Source: a virus. From it: a DNA stretch of 26,164 bases. The stretch is from positions 1 through 26,164 of IMG/VR virus record IMGVR_UViG_3300042515_002010. One strand, 5' to 3'. The translations under genes and the position numbers were made by a program. This document shows positions 13,840 to 20,695 of this stretch, one piece after another (the stretch's first letter is position 1; each line of letters begins with the position of its first letter). The notes beneath the pieces were generated by a model that was not told where the DNA came from, made no database searches, and was given only the letters and a program-made list of their open reading frames with translations.

Positions 13840-14589
13840 ATGTCATATTTAACAGAACGTTCTGGCTTTACGGCTCCAAAAGGTAAAGGAGGAGCTGGTA
13901 CTGAATATCACATTGATTTAAAGCTATTAGCTTCTTTACCAGTTGCTGAAAGAGTAAAAATGTTTGATGCTTTAGCGCGTCAAAAACAAACAATTGGTAG
14001 AGAAATTGAATTTTCTAATCCAGCGGTTTCAGGTCGCCGCTGGAATCCTAGTGCAGAACTTGATGAAAAAATAGATTTATTAGAACGCGCTGCAGGTGCA
14101 CATAGTCATAGTCGGCATCCTGGTTGGCAATCTTTTGATTACTATGTTCCTTTTAAAGGAAAAAGTAGATTTGATAAAGGAGCTGTAGAAGACGCCTCTA
14201 TTTATATTCCTGCTGTTGCAGGTGGGAAAGTACGCAGGGGATCTGGTGGAGGATATGGTTATTTTTCTGAGTCTTTAGACCCCAGTGGAAAAGTTATTGC
14301 TCGTGTTGGTCACGGTAATATTGATAGACCAGAAGCAGGCGATGTAAACGTTTTAGGTGCTGCGCCAGAAGCTCCACAACTCCCTGGTGACACACAAACA
14401 AATAATGAAGATAGTGTTAATAAATTACTAGAAGCTCTTGGTGTTGGTAAACAACCAACGTTGAAAGACATGCTTGTGTCGCGTGCATTGGAGCAAGCTT
14501 TACAACGTAAACAAGAAATGCCAAGCCTGGCCAATTTTTCCCAAGCTGGCTACATTTCTCCAGAACAAGCAATGCAAATGGTTGCTTGA
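13840..14589 (+). CDS. Virion-type protein with a degenerate M23-like peptidase domain (249 aa)
   Basis: The central part (about residues 85-170) follows the M23/LytM metallopeptidase outline: HSHSRHPGWQSFDYYVP, then ASIYIPAVAGGKV (the 'I-x-A-P-x-x-G-x-V' strand pair), GGGYGYF, and RVGHGNIDRPEAGDVN (the GH...G..V block). The canonical H-x-H zinc site appears only as GHGN, so catalysis is doubtful. The C-terminal 70 residues are helical. Such domains occur in phage virion proteins that open the cell wall or have lost activity and become structural. The ATG lies 26 nt after the terminator T-run, so it starts a new unit. Codons are AT-rich compared with the capsid genes. Confidence 0.65.
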   Translation: MSYLTERSGFTAPKGKGGAGTEYHIDLKLLASLPVAERVKMFDALARQKQTIGREIEFSNPAVSGRRWNPSAELDEKIDLLERAAGAHSHSRHPGWQSFDYYVPFKGKSRFDKGAVEDASIYIPAVAGGKVRRGSGGGYGYFSESLDPSGKVIARVGHGNIDRPEAGDVNVLGAAPEAPQLPGDTQTNNEDSVNKLLEALGVGKQPTLKDMLVSRALEQALQRKQEMPSLANFSQAGYISPEQAMQMVA

Positions 14590-14600
14590 TTGTTTGAATT

Positions 14601-14606
14601 TATAAT
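14601..14606 (+). promoter_or_regulatory. Candidate -10 box (TATAAT)
   Basis: A perfect TATAAT lies in the 39-nt gap before the GTG start at 14629. No convincing -35 is found at 16-18 nt. It belongs to the recurring TATAAT set seen ahead of several gene blocks. Confidence 0.3.
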
Positions 14607-14628
14607 GTTAAGTAAATGGATGTAGTTT

Positions 14629-15090
14629 GTGAAACTCAGTGACTTTGATAAAAGTAGAGTCAGGTATCACCTAGGTTACTATGTGGTTTCTGTTCCAGCA
14701 GGTGACTATGCCCGTTTGGAAGAAGCTATGAACACGGTACCTGATTCATATTTTTACAGTAAAATTATCATTCAGATCGACCGTTGCGATACGGCTGAAA
14801 AGAAAACTGAGGTTGCAACCACACCTTCAACCAGAGTTGAGAACATTGCTGGTGACGTAGATCGTACCATCCGATCTAGTAATGCCAAGGAAGCATTAAA
14901 AACGTGGGACGAGATTTATCTTTATGAGACAAATCGACTTGCCCACATTCTTTACGTTCCTAACTACAAGGATCCTTTCCAGGCTCGTTATCGTTACGAA
15001 CGCTCAGGTGCTGAATTTATTCAGGCCATGCCTGGACCTGCTGACGTATCTGTTGGCTCTAATATTTTCTTAGCAGAGAATTATCGGTAA
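14629..15090 (+). CDS. Hypothetical protein, possible connector (153 aa)
   Basis: The start is GTG at 14629; the in-frame ATG just upstream is followed at once by a stop. The product begins MKLSDFDKSRVRYHLGYY, is mixed alpha/beta in appearance, and ends with a Phe/Tyr/Arg-rich block (YERSGAEFIQAMPGPADVS). Codon use is balanced and unlike the AT-rich gene before it. Its size and place among head genes would suit a head-completion or connector protein, but I recognise no family motif. The stop overlaps the next ATG (TAATG). Confidence 0.7.
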   Translation: MKLSDFDKSRVRYHLGYYVVSVPAGDYARLEEAMNTVPDSYFYSKIIIQIDRCDTAEKKTEVATTPSTRVENIAGDVDRTIRSSNAKEALKTWDEIYLYETNRLAHILYVPNYKDPFQARYRYERSGAEFIQAMPGPADVSVGSNIFLAENYR

Positions 15091-15902
15091 TGAATCCTTT
15101 ATCCTTGCTGACTAGTCCGCAAACTTATTTGTTGGATCCTTTATTAAAAACCTCTTTTGCACTCGGTACTACATTTCGAAAAGCGGGTTTGTTACCTAAT
15201 AAAGGATATACACCAGCCTATGGCGGCCCAACTTTACCAACTCGTCCATCTTCACGAATTAGTAATTTACCGCCTGAGTACGCTAGAACCGAAGCGGCTG
15301 CAGGCGCAGCGGCTGAAGCTTTTCGTCCAGGAGCGGGATTTCCGGGTCAACAGGCTAACACCTTTGCATCAGTGGACACACCAGCAGAACGTGCTCAAGC
15401 TCAAGAACGTTCCCGCGTTGCTCAAATGACAGAGCAAGATCCTCTGTTTAAAAAGTATCGTGTTGCTGAATTAACAAAAGCATATAACACTGCTAGTCCA
15501 GAAGATAAAGAAAAGATTGGTCTTGAGATCTGGGCCACTACAAACCCGCAGTTAGCACAGAAACTAAAGCCAGGTCAGCTTGGGTACACACAAGCCACCT
15601 CTGCTGTTATGTCCCAAAGTCCACTGGGACAATTCCAAGCACAGACTGGTGACATGCAGTATGCCAACAAAATGAATCAAGTACCAGGGGCAATGGCTGG
15701 TTTCCAAACCCAGACTCCGCTTACTGGTAGTCCAACTCCAACAGTTCCTCAATTCGGTGCTTCTGAAGTCTTTGCTAAATCCACCCCAATCCCTGGTGCA
15801 ACAGAGATGTTCACCGATCCACGCAAGTTCTTGAGTCAGGAAGAGCGCAGTCAAACTCAGCTTGCGCTTCTTAAGAAGGCGTTTGAAAGCCGCATAAAAT
15901 AA
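15090..15902 (+). CDS. Hypothetical Ala/Gln/Pro-rich virion-type protein (270 aa)
   Basis: Coupled by TAATG to the previous gene. The N-terminus is weakly hydrophobic (MNPLSLLTSPQTYLLDPLL), followed by a Pro/Thr-rich region, an Ala/Glu/Gln helix (residues about 70-115), a charged helical middle (FKKYRVAELTKAYNTASPED) and a Gly/Gln/Thr/Pro-rich C-terminus with a final basic helix. No enzyme motif. The composition is like other low-complexity virion proteins in this window. A hairpin overlaps its stop codon. Confidence 0.7.
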   Translation: MNPLSLLTSPQTYLLDPLLKTSFALGTTFRKAGLLPNKGYTPAYGGPTLPTRPSSRISNLPPEYARTEAAAGAAAEAFRPGAGFPGQQANTFASVDTPAERAQAQERSRVAQMTEQDPLFKKYRVAELTKAYNTASPEDKEKIGLEIWATTNPQLAQKLKPGQLGYTQATSAVMSQSPLGQFQAQTGDMQYANKMNQVPGAMAGFQTQTPLTGSPTPTVPQFGASEVFAKSTPIPGATEMFTDPRKFLSQEERSQTQLALLKKAFESRIK

Positions 15903-15923
15903 CCCTTTGATAAACTAGGGTTA
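15900..15923 (+). promoter_or_regulatory. Stem-loop over a stop codon
   Basis: TAACCCT (15900-15906) pairs with AGGGTTA (15917-15923) over 7 bp with a 10-nt loop. On the + strand no T-run follows; on the minus strand TTTT does. A TAAACT box lies at the end of the loop. Possible weak terminator or mRNA end-protector. Confidence 0.35.
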
Positions 15924-16006
15924 CTTGGCACCACACCTGTGGGTAAGACCACCAACTGGACACAAGACTTTTAGTCGCTGGGGGCCAGTGTAGCTGCTTT
16001 ATCCTA

Positions 16007-16123
16007 ATGATTCTCTGCCGTAATTTTGTCCGTCGCCTTACTGCGAAACTGAGTTTAATCGTAGCTCTACAAGCAGTATTTGTCCCCGGTCTCAAGGCAG
16101 ATTCAAATTGGGTAGGAGAATAA
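16007..16123 (+). CDS. Possible small exported peptide (38 aa)
   Basis: The gap between 15902 and 16137 contains this frame. The product has the three parts of a signal peptide: a basic start (RNFVRRLTAK), a hydrophobic core (LSLIVALQAVFVPG) and a short polar end (LKADSNWVGE) with a possible cleavage after LKA. No Shine-Dalgarno is visible, so the evidence is only its composition and its place before a wall-hydrolase-like gene. It could be chance. The remainder of the gap shows only the stem-loop at 15900 and no tRNA. Confidence 0.35.
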   Translation: MILCRNFVRRLTAKLSLIVALQAVFVPGLKADSNWVGE

Positions 16124-16136
16124 GGAAACAATTACA

Positions 16137-16877
16137 ATGGCACCTCAATTTTTTGGTACCTCTCCAGCGTTTTTTAATAAACTGCTTGATGTTGGATCTC
16201 GAGAGTCGGGCGATCCTAAAAGGGGAGTAAAGCCTGGCACCCTGGCGTCCATGCTTAATCGGGTTCATAATCCTCAATTTGGATCTTCTGGTAGTTGGTT
16301 AAATCCTAATCAATATGCTGTTTTGCGAAAGGGTGGTTTTAATCCTAAAAATCCGGCAATTGAAAAAGCTCGTCAATATTATTCATCTCCCGAAGGACAA
16401 CAAGAATTGTTTAATTATGCTAAACAACTTGGCGGCGTAACAGATTTTCGTAGTACAAAGTATTTACAAAAAACTGGCAATCTTCTTAAATACGATACGA
16501 ATTTAATTCCTACGATTATACAGGGTCAACGTCAGTTTGTAACTCCACAAAAATTAAAACAACTCGGAGCAACTCCTGATTTAAGTGAAAACACTTTTTT
16601 TAACGAAACAAAAAGAGCACCTACTAAGGAGTGGTGGAACGCTGGAACTCCACCTGCCCCAACGCTCCCCCCTACTACTGCAACAGCAACACCCAGGGAA
16701 CAAGGAAATGGGCTTGGTGCCAGCATTTTAAACTTGATTAAAAATACAGGACTTGGTACTATGTTTCGTCCACAAAGCTCCCTCCCTGGTTACGACGAAA
16801 TTTTAAATAGTATTCCTGATCCACAATCTTATCTCCAAACTTTTGCAAGCCGTTTAATGGAAGAGGAAGAAGTTTGA
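16137..16877 (+). CDS. SleB-like (Hydrolase_2) cell-wall hydrolase domain protein (246 aa)
   Basis: The N-terminal 110 residues follow the outline of SleB/Hydrolase_2 lytic enzymes: SRESGD with a candidate catalytic Glu, then ASMLNRVHNPQFG (compare V..V.LNRV.S..F), NPNQYAV (QF/QY position), and LGGVTDFRS (the GGATHFY position). These enzymes cut peptidoglycan glycan strands. The C-terminal half is Pro/Thr-rich and then acidic (ending MEEEEV), unlike simple endolysins, so a virion-associated hydrolase used at entry is more likely. AAGGA lies 9 nt before the ATG. Motif match is from memory and partial. Confidence 0.6.
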   Translation: MAPQFFGTSPAFFNKLLDVGSRESGDPKRGVKPGTLASMLNRVHNPQFGSSGSWLNPNQYAVLRKGGFNPKNPAIEKARQYYSSPEGQQELFNYAKQLGGVTDFRSTKYLQKTGNLLKYDTNLIPTIIQGQRQFVTPQKLKQLGATPDLSENTFFNETKRAPTKEWWNAGTPPAPTLPPTTATATPREQGNGLGASILNLIKNTGLGTMFRPQSSLPGYDEILNSIPDPQSYLQTFASRLMEEEEV

Positions 16878-17140
16878 TGTCTAGATTTTCTGAATACATT
16901 GATAGTAACGATTACTTGCCCGGAGATATTTACTCTGCTGGTTTAAGTGATTATCAGCTTTATCCACAGTTGCGAACAGATTATGTCAATCGTAAACGCT
17001 GGAAGTTTCAACCAAGGAAAGAAGATGAGGACGGAACTTCGTTTCAAACTTTTTTAGCTTTGCAAAATAATCCAGAAGCTTTAATGCCTAAATTACCAGA
17101 CACACCTTTTGGCAACTTAAGATCTTACATGGGTGCTTAA
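16877..17140 (+). CDS. Hypothetical small protein (87 aa)
   Basis: The ATG overlaps the preceding TGA by one base (TGATG), which I prefer to the TTG one codon earlier. The product is Tyr/Asp/Leu/Arg-rich (SEYIDSNDYLPGDIYSAG; RTDYVNRKRWKFQPRKEDED) with no recognised domain. Tight coupling to the hydrolase-like gene suggests that the two act together. Confidence 0.65.
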   Translation: MSRFSEYIDSNDYLPGDIYSAGLSDYQLYPQLRTDYVNRKRWKFQPRKEDEDGTSFQTFLALQNNPEALMPKLPDTPFGNLRSYMGA

Positions 17141-17146
17141 TTCGTT

Positions 17147-17152
17147 TATAAT
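17147..17152 (+). promoter_or_regulatory. Candidate -10 box (TATAAT)
   Basis: TTTATAATT lies between the stop at 17140 and the ATG at 17178. A weak CTTACA sits at about the -35 distance. One of the recurring TATAAT sites of this window. Confidence 0.35.
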
Positions 17153-17177
17153 TGAAAATAAAAGTTTGAGTAAGTAA

Positions 17178-17960
17178 ATGTCCTCGAGTTCCTCAAATAA
17201 GCAGCCCGTTTTTGTAGACCGTCCTCTTTATGATTCGGTACGCGTCACTACTCAGATTGTTGGTAACGCAACTGCAAACACTCTCTTTGTGCAGGGTGGT
17301 CAGGTCCCGGCAATTCTTGTGGACATGGACGCCACGCTTAGCGAAGATAATAACAGTGGTGGCATCGTTGACTCGGTTAAAATTATCCGTAATGATTTCT
17401 ACCGTGACCCTGATTACACGGTAAGTGCTTCTACTTCTGGTACTATTGTTTCTTTTGTAAGTGGACAAATCGTTAATATTACTGCTACAGGTATACTCAC
17501 TGGTAGTGGCGCTGGAAGTGGGGTTGGTTATTACACTTACACTGGCGCAGCCACTCTTACAGGGGTAAATACAGCTCTTCACTACTCAGGTGGATTGGTT
17601 AATGGTTTCACTTACAACGGTGTTAATTACGGTAATCAACCAGCAGTAACCTTTGTGTTTTACCACACCCGTGGTACAACCCAGCCAGTTCCCGCTTCTG
17701 GTGATTACAAGGTTGTGTTTGCTAAAACTGTCCCAGGTAATGCACAAGATGTTGATTGTTCTGATGTAATGCCGATTATTGCCACCCCAGCAATGTCCGC
17801 AGGCAACACTACAGGGCTCGGGGAGACCGCTCCACTTCGTAACAAGGGTGTGTACCTGGAACGGGGCGACAGGCTTTACGTAGGCGTCTTCCCGGACGGT
17901 CCCAACATCTCTGGTTATACCCCCGGTGCTCACATCGTTGCTCAAGGTGGTTTCTTCTAA
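17178..17960 (+). CDS. Probable virion structural protein, beta-rich (260 aa)
   Basis: The product begins with a Ser run, then FVDRPLYDSVRVTTQIVG, and continues as alternating hydrophobic/polar Gly-Ser-Thr-Val sequence that suggests beta-sheet. Near the C-terminus are a DVMPIIATPAMSAGN block and a well-conserved-looking GVYLERGDRLYVGVFPDG. Style and codon bias resemble the 12507 gene, so a decoration, neck or tail-surface protein is possible. No family match that I can name. The next gene starts 2 nt after the stop. Confidence 0.75.
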   Translation: MSSSSSNKQPVFVDRPLYDSVRVTTQIVGNATANTLFVQGGQVPAILVDMDATLSEDNNSGGIVDSVKIIRNDFYRDPDYTVSASTSGTIVSFVSGQIVNITATGILTGSGAGSGVGYYTYTGAATLTGVNTALHYSGGLVNGFTYNGVNYGNQPAVTFVFYHTRGTTQPVPASGDYKVVFAKTVPGNAQDVDCSDVMPIIATPAMSAGNTTGLGETAPLRNKGVYLERGDRLYVGVFPDGPNISGYTPGAHIVAQGGFF

Positions 17961-17962
17961 AG

Positions 17963-19483
17963 ATGGCTAAAAAAATTGGAAGTAACTTTGGTAACTTCCA
18001 AGAAGTTAAATCTTTAACGCCGAATAAAATTAAACCAATTACCACAGAGTTTTCTAGGGGTAGCGTCCCTGATTCGATCTACTCTGCAAATAGGGAATCA
18101 GCCTGGGCCAGGTGGAGAAGGGGTTACGAACTGGCAACGTCTCTTACTTATAACGGTGAGTACACGTTCCCTTTCTCTTACACAGTTCCTAATACAACCA
18201 CTTCTGGTAACCCACCCGTCACAATCTCTGGTGCATTCGTAGGTTTTCCTACAACCAACAAAGAGTTTGGTATGCATTGGGCCATTTGGCGCTATGCAGG
18301 ATCTTTTCGTACCGACTCTGTACAAGATACAGTCAGTAGCCAAAAACTGTTTGTTGAATCTGTTACAGAAGATGCAAACTTTTGGTATGTGAAGTTAGCT
18401 GGATCCTGGAGCCCATCTAATCCACTGCCACCTCCGTTTTACATTACTGTTACTGGTCAACCCAACGGATTAAAGCCTGCTAATACAGAAATATTTGAAG
18501 ATCGTATTGTTGTTGACGGTGGTCCTCTTATTGATAAAGAGACGATCAACCCTGCGAATCAAAGACGCTATGGTTATGTCCAGGCAGTTGTTGTCAACAT
18601 AAACCAAAACACAGGAGTACTTACATTCAAAAAAGCAGGTTCCGTATATGTCACTCCTGATGCAATATTTACCACACCGTCACCACAGGGGTTTGAAGTT
18701 GGTAGGTACCTGGTGACAGGGTCTAGATATTCATGTACCTGCCAAGACTTTACACATCGAGATTACTCTTTTATTTCGAATGGCGGAAAAAATAATCAAC
18801 GTCAATTTCCTCGAAGCTCCAGGGCTTCAGTTAAGCCTGGTCGATTTGAAGAGATTAGAACTGATGGGAAGCTTGATAACAGGGCGATGACACGACCTGA
18901 TGTCAACAGAGTACTTGAAACGTATGCGCCACAGGGTTTTGAGTTGGATTACACCGTAAGTGAATCGAATACAGATACAAAAGCAACGCGTGATAACCCT
19001 GGAGTGTATCGAGACTTTGGTATGATCTACACAAGAAGTACAAGTAATATTGCTACTGTTGGTTCACAGGCAGAAGGTATGCCTGGATACGACGACTACA
19101 GCTCTGCAATATTTGAGACGGATTCAAGTGTTGTTCCGCAAGATATTATTCTGACAATCAGTGATAACTGGACGCCACTTTTAGATGAGCTTCGATACTG
19201 CAAACACATTTATGCACTTAGGTTTAGAGATCGAGTGTTTCCTCCCGAACCATCTGATTTCCCTGTAGGGCCAGATGGTATGGTCAAGTGGGAACAAAGA
19301 TTAGTCAAACAAACAGAAGAAGAATTAACAAAGGCACGCACATTGCAAGAAACTAAACGCGCATTGGCAGTCATGGATGTTCCTCCGTATAATTGTCAAT
19401 CACCAATGATTTATCCAATGCTGCAAAAAATATTTAATATTGCAACAGATAAGATCACGATCAATAACTTTACAATGCTTTAA
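17963..19483 (+). CDS. Large virion structural protein with a CxC...H motif (506 aa)
   Basis: The N-terminal two-thirds are beta-rich with many aromatic residues (RESAWARWRRGYELA; EFGMHWAIWRYAG). At about residues 250-270 the sequence SRYSCTCQDFTHRDYSF carries a C-x-C-...-H arrangement like the first half of a SWIM-type zinc knuckle. The C-terminal part is helical with a Glu/Lys/Thr block (LVKQTEEELTKARTLQETK). Size and place suggest a tail, neck or fibre-associated structural protein. I cannot assign a named family. It is nearly fused to the previous gene (2-nt gap). Confidence 0.7.
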   Translation: MAKKIGSNFGNFQEVKSLTPNKIKPITTEFSRGSVPDSIYSANRESAWARWRRGYELATSLTYNGEYTFPFSYTVPNTTTSGNPPVTISGAFVGFPTTNKEFGMHWAIWRYAGSFRTDSVQDTVSSQKLFVESVTEDANFWYVKLAGSWSPSNPLPPPFYITVTGQPNGLKPANTEIFEDRIVVDGGPLIDKETINPANQRRYGYVQAVVVNINQNTGVLTFKKAGSVYVTPDAIFTTPSPQGFEVGRYLVTGSRYSCTCQDFTHRDYSFISNGGKNNQRQFPRSSRASVKPGRFEEIRTDGKLDNRAMTRPDVNRVLETYAPQGFELDYTVSESNTDTKATRDNPGVYRDFGMIYTRSTSNIATVGSQAEGMPGYDDYSSAIFETDSSVVPQDIILTISDNWTPLLDELRYCKHIYALRFRDRVFPPEPSDFPVGPDGMVKWEQRLVKQTEEELTKARTLQETKRALAVMDVPPYNCQSPMIYPMLQKIFNIATDKITINNFTML

Positions 19484-19497
19484 GGAAGACTTACATA

Positions 19498-19563
19498 ATG
19501 TATACTAATGTTGAGTCTATTAAGACTCAAAAAGATTTGTCCACCAACGCGTCCCTGGGCTAA
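19498..19563 (+). CDS. Possible 21-residue leader peptide with internal hairpin
   Basis: AAGGAAG lies 10 nt before an ATG that opens 21 codons (MYTNVESIKTQKDLSTNASLG). Within it lies the perfect hairpin TTGAGTCT-atta-AGACTCAA (19511-19530). The arrangement resembles a leader/attenuator ahead of the integrase remnant, but the length makes chance likely. Confidence 0.25.
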   Translation: MYTNVESIKTQKDLSTNASLG

Positions 19564-19574
19564 GTAAGGTCTAA

Positions 19575-19601
19575 GGTTTGGTTAGCTCATACGCACCAAC
19601 C
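19575..19601 (+). promoter_or_regulatory. Stem-loop ending 1 nt before the integrase-remnant start
   Basis: GGTTTGGT (19575-19582) pairs with ACCAACC (19595-19601) with one bulged base. The ATG follows after a single C, and no Shine-Dalgarno is present. Confidence 0.35.
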
Positions 19602-19602
19602 C

Positions 19603-20034
19603 ATGAAGCACTTACATCCCCCTCCGTCTGACCAGGCGATTGTTGACGATTACTTCCAGCTTCTTTACAAGAAGTCTTTTGGACAAGCGGCGTGGCTTTA
19701 TGGTATGCTTGCCACTTACGGTGTACACCCTAAAGAGTTAAAAGGATTTACCTGGAACACTGACAACACAATTAACATCATTTCAAAAAAGAAAAAAGTT
19801 CGCCCCATGCATCCACAGTGGGTTCTTCTTTTTCAACTAAAAGAAAAGCAGCCCTCAAAACTTGAGAACTGCTTTAAAGAGATTCAAGAAAAACTTGAAG
19901 TCGGTATTAAAAACAAAGTAATTACTTTGAACTTGACCGATCTAATCCTTTCTTATCGAATCAGGAAGGACTTTTACCAGCCAAAGAAAGTGGATCGGCA
20001 AATTCAATCCCCTGCTTACGCAGTGCTTTCCTGA
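19603..20034 (+). pseudogene. Truncated tyrosine-recombinase (integrase) remnant (143 aa)
   Basis: Residues about 25-85 match the start of the catalytic domain of cyanobacterial tyrosine recombinases: AAWLYGMLATYGVHPKELKGF (compare ATYGLRP.E), then a strand with basic KKKKVRPMHPQWVLLFQLKEK. In active enzymes 'GLRP' holds the first catalytic Arg; here it is His (GVHP). The protein ends at 143 residues, before the H-x-x-R and Tyr motifs, so strand exchange is not possible. Its 3' end overlaps a convergent HTH gene by 74 nt. Either a decaying lysogeny relic or a recombinase fragment kept for DNA binding. Confidence 0.65.
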
Positions 20035-20206
20035 CGCTAGTCACATTCCAACGATACGAGTCTCGTGAGAACGTATCCTTAAAGGCTGCGAAGTGAGGTC
20101 CCAGTTTTAGGGTGCCGTTATCTCGCATCTTAAACAGTTGTTTTTTGTCGAGCCCAAGAAGCTCGCACGCTTTGTTGGCTGTGACCCAGCCGGTAGAAGC
20201 TGACAT
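19961..20206 (-). CDS. Helix-turn-helix protein, excisionase/MerR-like (81 aa)
   Basis: The sequence GWVTANKACELLGLDKKQLF, then MRDNGTLKLGPHF and YRWNVTSVRKAL, follows the winged-HTH layout of excisionase/MerR-like proteins common in cyanobacteria and their phages ('WLTA..A..LLG.....L..LRD.G.L..G.H......RW....V..AL'). It probably binds DNA. It is convergent with, and overlaps, the integrase remnant, as excisionase-like genes often neighbour integrases. A TTGACC box on the minus strand (20258-20253) lies about 50 nt upstream of the ATG, with AT-rich sequence where a -10 could be. Confidence 0.75.
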   Translation of the reverse strand: MSASTGWVTANKACELLGLDKKQLFKMRDNGTLKLGPHFAAFKDTFSRDSYRWNVTSVRKALRKQGIEFADPLSLAGKSPS

Positions 20207-20331
20207 AAAGAACAGGGAGTGTTCAGATATACACTACCGACAAACCCATGTAGGTCAAGGATTTTTAGCAAATCTTAAACTTTGAGCTTTGGCTTAGCGA
20301 TCTTAAAATAAGTTAACGGCAACTAAAGAGT

Positions 20332-20694
20332 ATGTTCAGTGACGAGAACGCACCACTCGCCCTACTGATCGAAGTAACTCCAAGGTTAGCAAAAAAACGA
20401 TTTAGAGACGATATTTATAAATCCTGGGATTATAAATGTGGCTATTGCGAAGACGTAGCAACAAGCCTGGATCACATTGTCCCGAGGTTTAAATCAGGTT
20501 CCAGCAACAGGAACAATTTGATTCCTGCTTGTCGTCGCTGCAACAGTAACAAGGGAAGCACTGCCGTGGAGCAATGGTATCAACAGCAGGAATTCTTTAC
20601 TCAGGTTAAGATGGAAAGAATCAAGGCCTGGATGTCACAAGAAGTTGTTGACATTTTTTCTTATCCATTACAAGAGTTAAAACCGGCAGTTTGA
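20332..20694 (+). CDS. HNH endonuclease (120 aa)
   Basis: The core is a classic HNH nuclease with structural zinc: CGYCEDVATSLDHIVPRFKS, then SSNRNNLIPACRRCNSNKG. It has the two C-x-x-C pairs, the catalytic DH and the N...N residues. It cuts double-stranded DNA with a divalent metal. Short free-standing HNH proteins in phages act either as homing endonucleases or with the terminase in packaging. Being far from terL and beside the integrase scar, a homing role is more likely. The next gene begins 1 nt after its stop. Confidence 0.9.
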   Translation: MFSDENAPLALLIEVTPRLAKKRFRDDIYKSWDYKCGYCEDVATSLDHIVPRFKSGSSNRNNLIPACRRCNSNKGSTAVEQWYQQQEFFTQVKMERIKAWMSQEVVDIFSYPLQELKPAV

Positions 20695-20695
20695 C

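Noticed and set aside
15903-16136. tRNA gene in the 235-nt gap before the SleB-like gene
   Set aside because: No cloverleaf with a T-loop consensus (GGTTCRANTCC) could be made; only a short hairpin and a small ORF are seen.
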